Under the pieces are notes generated by a model. That model saw only the letters and a list, made by a program, of their open reading frames with translations. It was not told the origin of the DNA and searched no databases. Below are positions 61,101 to 64,000 of a stretch of DNA of 64,000 bases, in pieces. Each line of letters opens with the position of its first letter. Position 1 is the first letter of the stretch. The position numbers were made by a program, and so were the translations under genes. Source of the stretch: Prorocentrum cordatum (lineage: Eukaryota; Sar; Dinophyceae; Prorocentrales; Prorocentraceae). Location: contig CAUYUJ010015736.1 in NCBI GenBank assembly GCA_963575745.1, positions 7,501 to 71,500 on the forward strand. Reading direction: 5' to 3'.

Positions 61101-64000
61101 ACCTCGGGGGCCAGTCTAAATGCAAGTATGTCCGTTCTAGCTCAGTTTGCACGGTCAATACATCGTCTCATGGTTCATGGTCCGTTGGTCAATTTGCCGA
61201 GCGCTCCTGATTACAATCGAAGAGTTGTGCTGGTCCAGGAGCATCGCTGTGACAAGTCGAAGCCCCCCAGCGTTCGGCACAGTTGCTAAAACGTGAACAT
61301 GCGTGGCATTTGGGCTGCTCCGTCAGTTTCCACAGGTCGTGGAGGCACAGCAGGTGGGGTAGCTGTGCTGGCCCCAAAACACGTGCTGCTGACGAAGCCC
61401 CCCATGCTCAGGGATCCCGTGTTATACCCTGGGCGTGTGGCACATCTCGGCTTATCTCGTCGTCGGCATCGGGCTGACAGGTGAGAATTTGAAGCTGCTT
61501 ACCGTGATCACGAGGTACATTGCCAGGTTGAACGTGGTAGGCCAGGAGTGGATCATAGGCGCCGACTTGCACATGGACCCTGACTGTGGCATCGATGATT
61601 GGTTCGTCGGCTTGAAGGGTACTCGTCACAGCAGCATCGAGCCCACATGTATCCAAGCTATGCCTGGGACCCACCGTGCTTGGTTCTATGCTTCGGAAGG
61701 CTTCTCTGACCGTGTGAGGGCCCCGTCGGCTGATAGCGCTGCCGACGCCGTCCCGCACTTGCCTGCGGTGGCGGCGGTGACGGGCAAGCCGCGTGCGATG
61801 TGCTGTCGTGTGCACATTGAGCCCAAGCCGTTACCAGCAGAGCCGCCTGTTGGGTGTTCGCCATTTCCGCTTGTACGTGAATGGTTGCAAGTGCAACAGC
61901 GGCCTCGTGATGCTGACTCAGCCGAGAGCTTGGCCGAGTGCTGGGGCGAAGTGTTGATTGGCCTGGAAGTTGAGCTGCTCGACAGGCACGGTGTCCGAGT
62001 TGAAGCAGAGCGTCGCCAAGATCACGGCAACGCTGCCCCCCCCCCCCTCTCCCCCCCAGCACAAGTGGCAGCAGCTGAAGGCGTCGGCGCCTAACCAGCC
62101 CAAGTCGCTCACGGCATGGAGATCGGTCAACAGGTGGCCACGGCATCTTCGAAGTGTGCGAGTTAAGATCAAGTCATGCGTGGATCAGCTCAGCGGTGTT
62201 ATCGAGTATTCGCCAGGGGCTGAGGCTACCCTGCTGTGCATGAGTCGGTTGACGCATGATATGCTTGGATGTTTCAAGAGAGTTTGACGTGGCAGGTGGC
62301 TCCGCGACTTTCTTCCCGCAGACGCATGTGACTTCTTTGAGGACCCGATTGCCAGCTTCTGCCGCGAGAATTTCGACGCGGAGGTGCAGGGGCTCATTGA
62401 TTTGGCGGGGGAGCGCATCGCTGAAGGCATGGGCGAGTCTTCGGCCAGTTGGGCCAGGTGGGCCCAAGATGCGTTCGTCAAGGGAGCTGGCAAGGCACGC
62501 CGATACTCCACGATTCGTGAGCTGCAGGATGTAGCCGATGACAGGGGTGAGGTGCGCCAACCGTTCGAGCGCGTGGACGAGTGCGTAGACGAGTGGCAGA
62601 CCATATGGAACCGACATGGCTGCTCAGAGGTGCCGCTGCCCGCCGACGCACATGGGTGGCAGTTGATCGAGCCTCTTTCGGCCAAGCAGGTTCGAGAAGC
62701 ATTGCGAGGCTTCAAGTCGGCGGCGCTGGGCCAGGTGAAGTTGCACCCGCGGTCGCTCGACGCGTGCTCCGACGTGGCGCTGGAGACGCTCGCGCTGCTG
62801 TACGCCACCTGTCAGCGCCTTCTCTGCTGGCCTTGCAACAGAGTGCAGTCTCGGCTGGCCAGGCTGAGCAAGCCCTCTGGAGGCCATCGTCTCATCGCGC
62901 TTTTGAGCGCTCTGGTTCGTATATGGGGACGGCTGCGTCGGTCGATCTCCCAAGATTGGGAAGCTCGGAACCGACGCCCCGCATTTTGGGGGAGTGGGCC
63001 CGCCAGGAACTCTTCCGATGCTGCCTTTTGCGCGTGCTGTCGAGGCGTAGGTGGCTGGTGCGGTGGGAGAGTTTTCAGTTTCGGTCTGATCGATATGCTT
63101 AAAATGCCATGGTGCAGCATGGTAGCCAAGTTGCTGGACGACGCACGTGCCCTCCAGCATCCCTCGCGCATGAGTTGGATGGTCTTGTGCTCTTACCGTT
63201 GTCCCAGGGCCGTCCAGGCGTTCGGGTCTTTGAGCCTGTCCGTGGTCACCAACCAAGGGATTCTGGCTGGGTGTAGCCACGCCAACACGATGATGCACCT
63301 TCTCTTGCATCGCGTTGTGGCGAGATGTTGCGAATTGCTATATCCCATCATTCCTCGCATCTTGATGGGCGACGCTAGCTTCCAGTGGATAGACAGGGAT
63401 TTGCAGCAGTCAGGGCCCTTGATGGCCGCCGTCCAGTGGTTCTCCCGCAAGGCCTACGGTTGTGGTCTCATGTTGCAGGTGGCCAAAAGTGGTTGCGTGG
63501 CCTCGACGGCCCGTGCTGCGGCCAAGATCGGCTCGACGGCTAAACTCATCCGCCTGAAAAGCCATCGGCACATGCGAAACCTGGGCCACGAGTTTTTTTT
63601 GGTTTTCCTGGCCGCCCGCTGCGCGTACAGGAGCGCAGGCGGCTGAAGGGGGGTGCTGTCTCGCAAGCGCAAGCTGCTCGCGCTGAAGCGTGGGGCCCCT
63701 GGTAGGGTCGTCGCCCTCTGGCGCGCGGGTGTGCTCCCAGCGGGTGCTCGCGGCGCGGGCGTGTCTGGCGCCACCGACAGCACCCGCAGGGCCTTACGCA
63801 CGCTCGCTGGCTCGCTGGTCGGTGCTAAGCGGTCAGGCCCCCTCACTGCGTGGTTAATGGCGCAGCGTGATCAGTATTTCGATCCAGTGTTTGACGCTTG
63901 CGTTCCGTTGCTTTTGAGATACTGTTCCATGATTTGGGGCAGCAGAATCTCCCTGGGTCGGCCCCAGCGAGCCTGGCTTGAGATTTCGGGCCGTGTTCAG
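61100..64000 (+). pseudogene. LINE ORF2: endonuclease and reverse transcriptase
   Basis: The endonuclease domain is split between frames. The block VVLVQEHRCDKSK (about 61220) is the QEHR motif, then RGIWAAPSVSTGRGGTAGGV after a TAA (61286). A shift near 61440 follows, then EWIIGADLHMDPDCG (about 61550), the GDxN-equivalent. From about 61958 a third frame carries the linker (LRDFLPADACDFFEDPIASF) and the reverse transcriptase: SRLARLSKPSGGHRLIALLS, FSFGLIDMLKMPW as motif A, TNQGILAGCSHANTMM as motif B, and PRILMGDASFQW at the motif C position, where the usual Asp pair is changed. TGA at 62285 and 63644 interrupt it. The C-terminal part (RSGPLTAWLMAQRDQYFDPV) is open to the window end. Confidence 0.75.

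Larger units (their letters stand above)
59418..64000 (+). mobile_element. LINE retrotransposon, decayed, 3' end beyond window
   Basis: ORF1 (zinc finger and coiled coil) and ORF2 (apurinic-type endonuclease, then reverse transcriptase) lie in order on the plus strand. They are preceded by two tandem spliced-leader relics and continue past base 64000. At least five in-frame stops (TAG 59848, TGA 60334, TAA 61286, TGA 62285, TGA 63644) and several frameshifts show it is inactive. No target-site duplication or poly(A) end can be seen in this window. Confidence 0.85.

Overview
The window looks like nuclear DNA from a dinoflagellate. The strongest evidence is an exact 20-base match to the dinoflagellate spliced-leader (SL) sequence at 59418-59437, followed by a decayed second copy, directly upstream of a LINE. 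A second, weaker SL-like relic lies about 100 bases upstream of a secreted-protein reading frame near 16.7 kb. High GC, abundant microsatellites, small GT- and GC-donor introns and dinoflagellate-type retroelements fit this. No rRNA, tRNA or CRISPR was recognised. Everything is read by eye from one sequence; exon limits and repeat borders are approximate.

Layout. 0-7 kb: palindrome array, (TCC)n tracts, a 459-bp tandem duplication, a 0.9-kb GGGCTATAG minisatellite and one candidate exon. 7.1-14.3 kb: a decayed tyrosine-recombinase (DIRS-like) retrotransposon with a Cys/Pro-rich small ORF, a gag-like ORF, reverse transcriptase/RNase H, a shortened recombinase and a methyltransferase, bracketed by arrays of a 138-bp repeat. 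16.6-17.4 kb: a single-exon type I membrane protein frame with two in-frame TAG codons. 17.5-35 kb: mostly simple repeats, minisatellites and short inverted-repeat elements. 35.5-37.2 kb: a second, truncated copy of the retrotransposon's first two ORFs. 38.0-39.0 kb: a small multi-exon gene candidate. 39-50 kb: trinucleotide tracts, 12-bp, 79-bp and 97-bp repeat arrays, and short mobile elements. 51.1-56.6 kb: three exons of an astacin-type zinc metalloprotease whose introns are full of microsatellites. 57-59.4 kb: repeats. 59.4-64.0 kb: a decayed LINE with zinc-finger/coiled-coil ORF1 and endonuclease/reverse-transcriptase ORF2, running off the window end.

How the parts relate. Protein-coding genes are few; most of the window is repeat. 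Several short non-coding families with terminal inverted repeats recur at many positions. One copy sits inside another with an 8-bp target duplication, which shows mobility. The least-described parts are these short families, the association of the 138-bp arrays with the retrotransposon, and the SL relics that mark mRNA-derived insertions.
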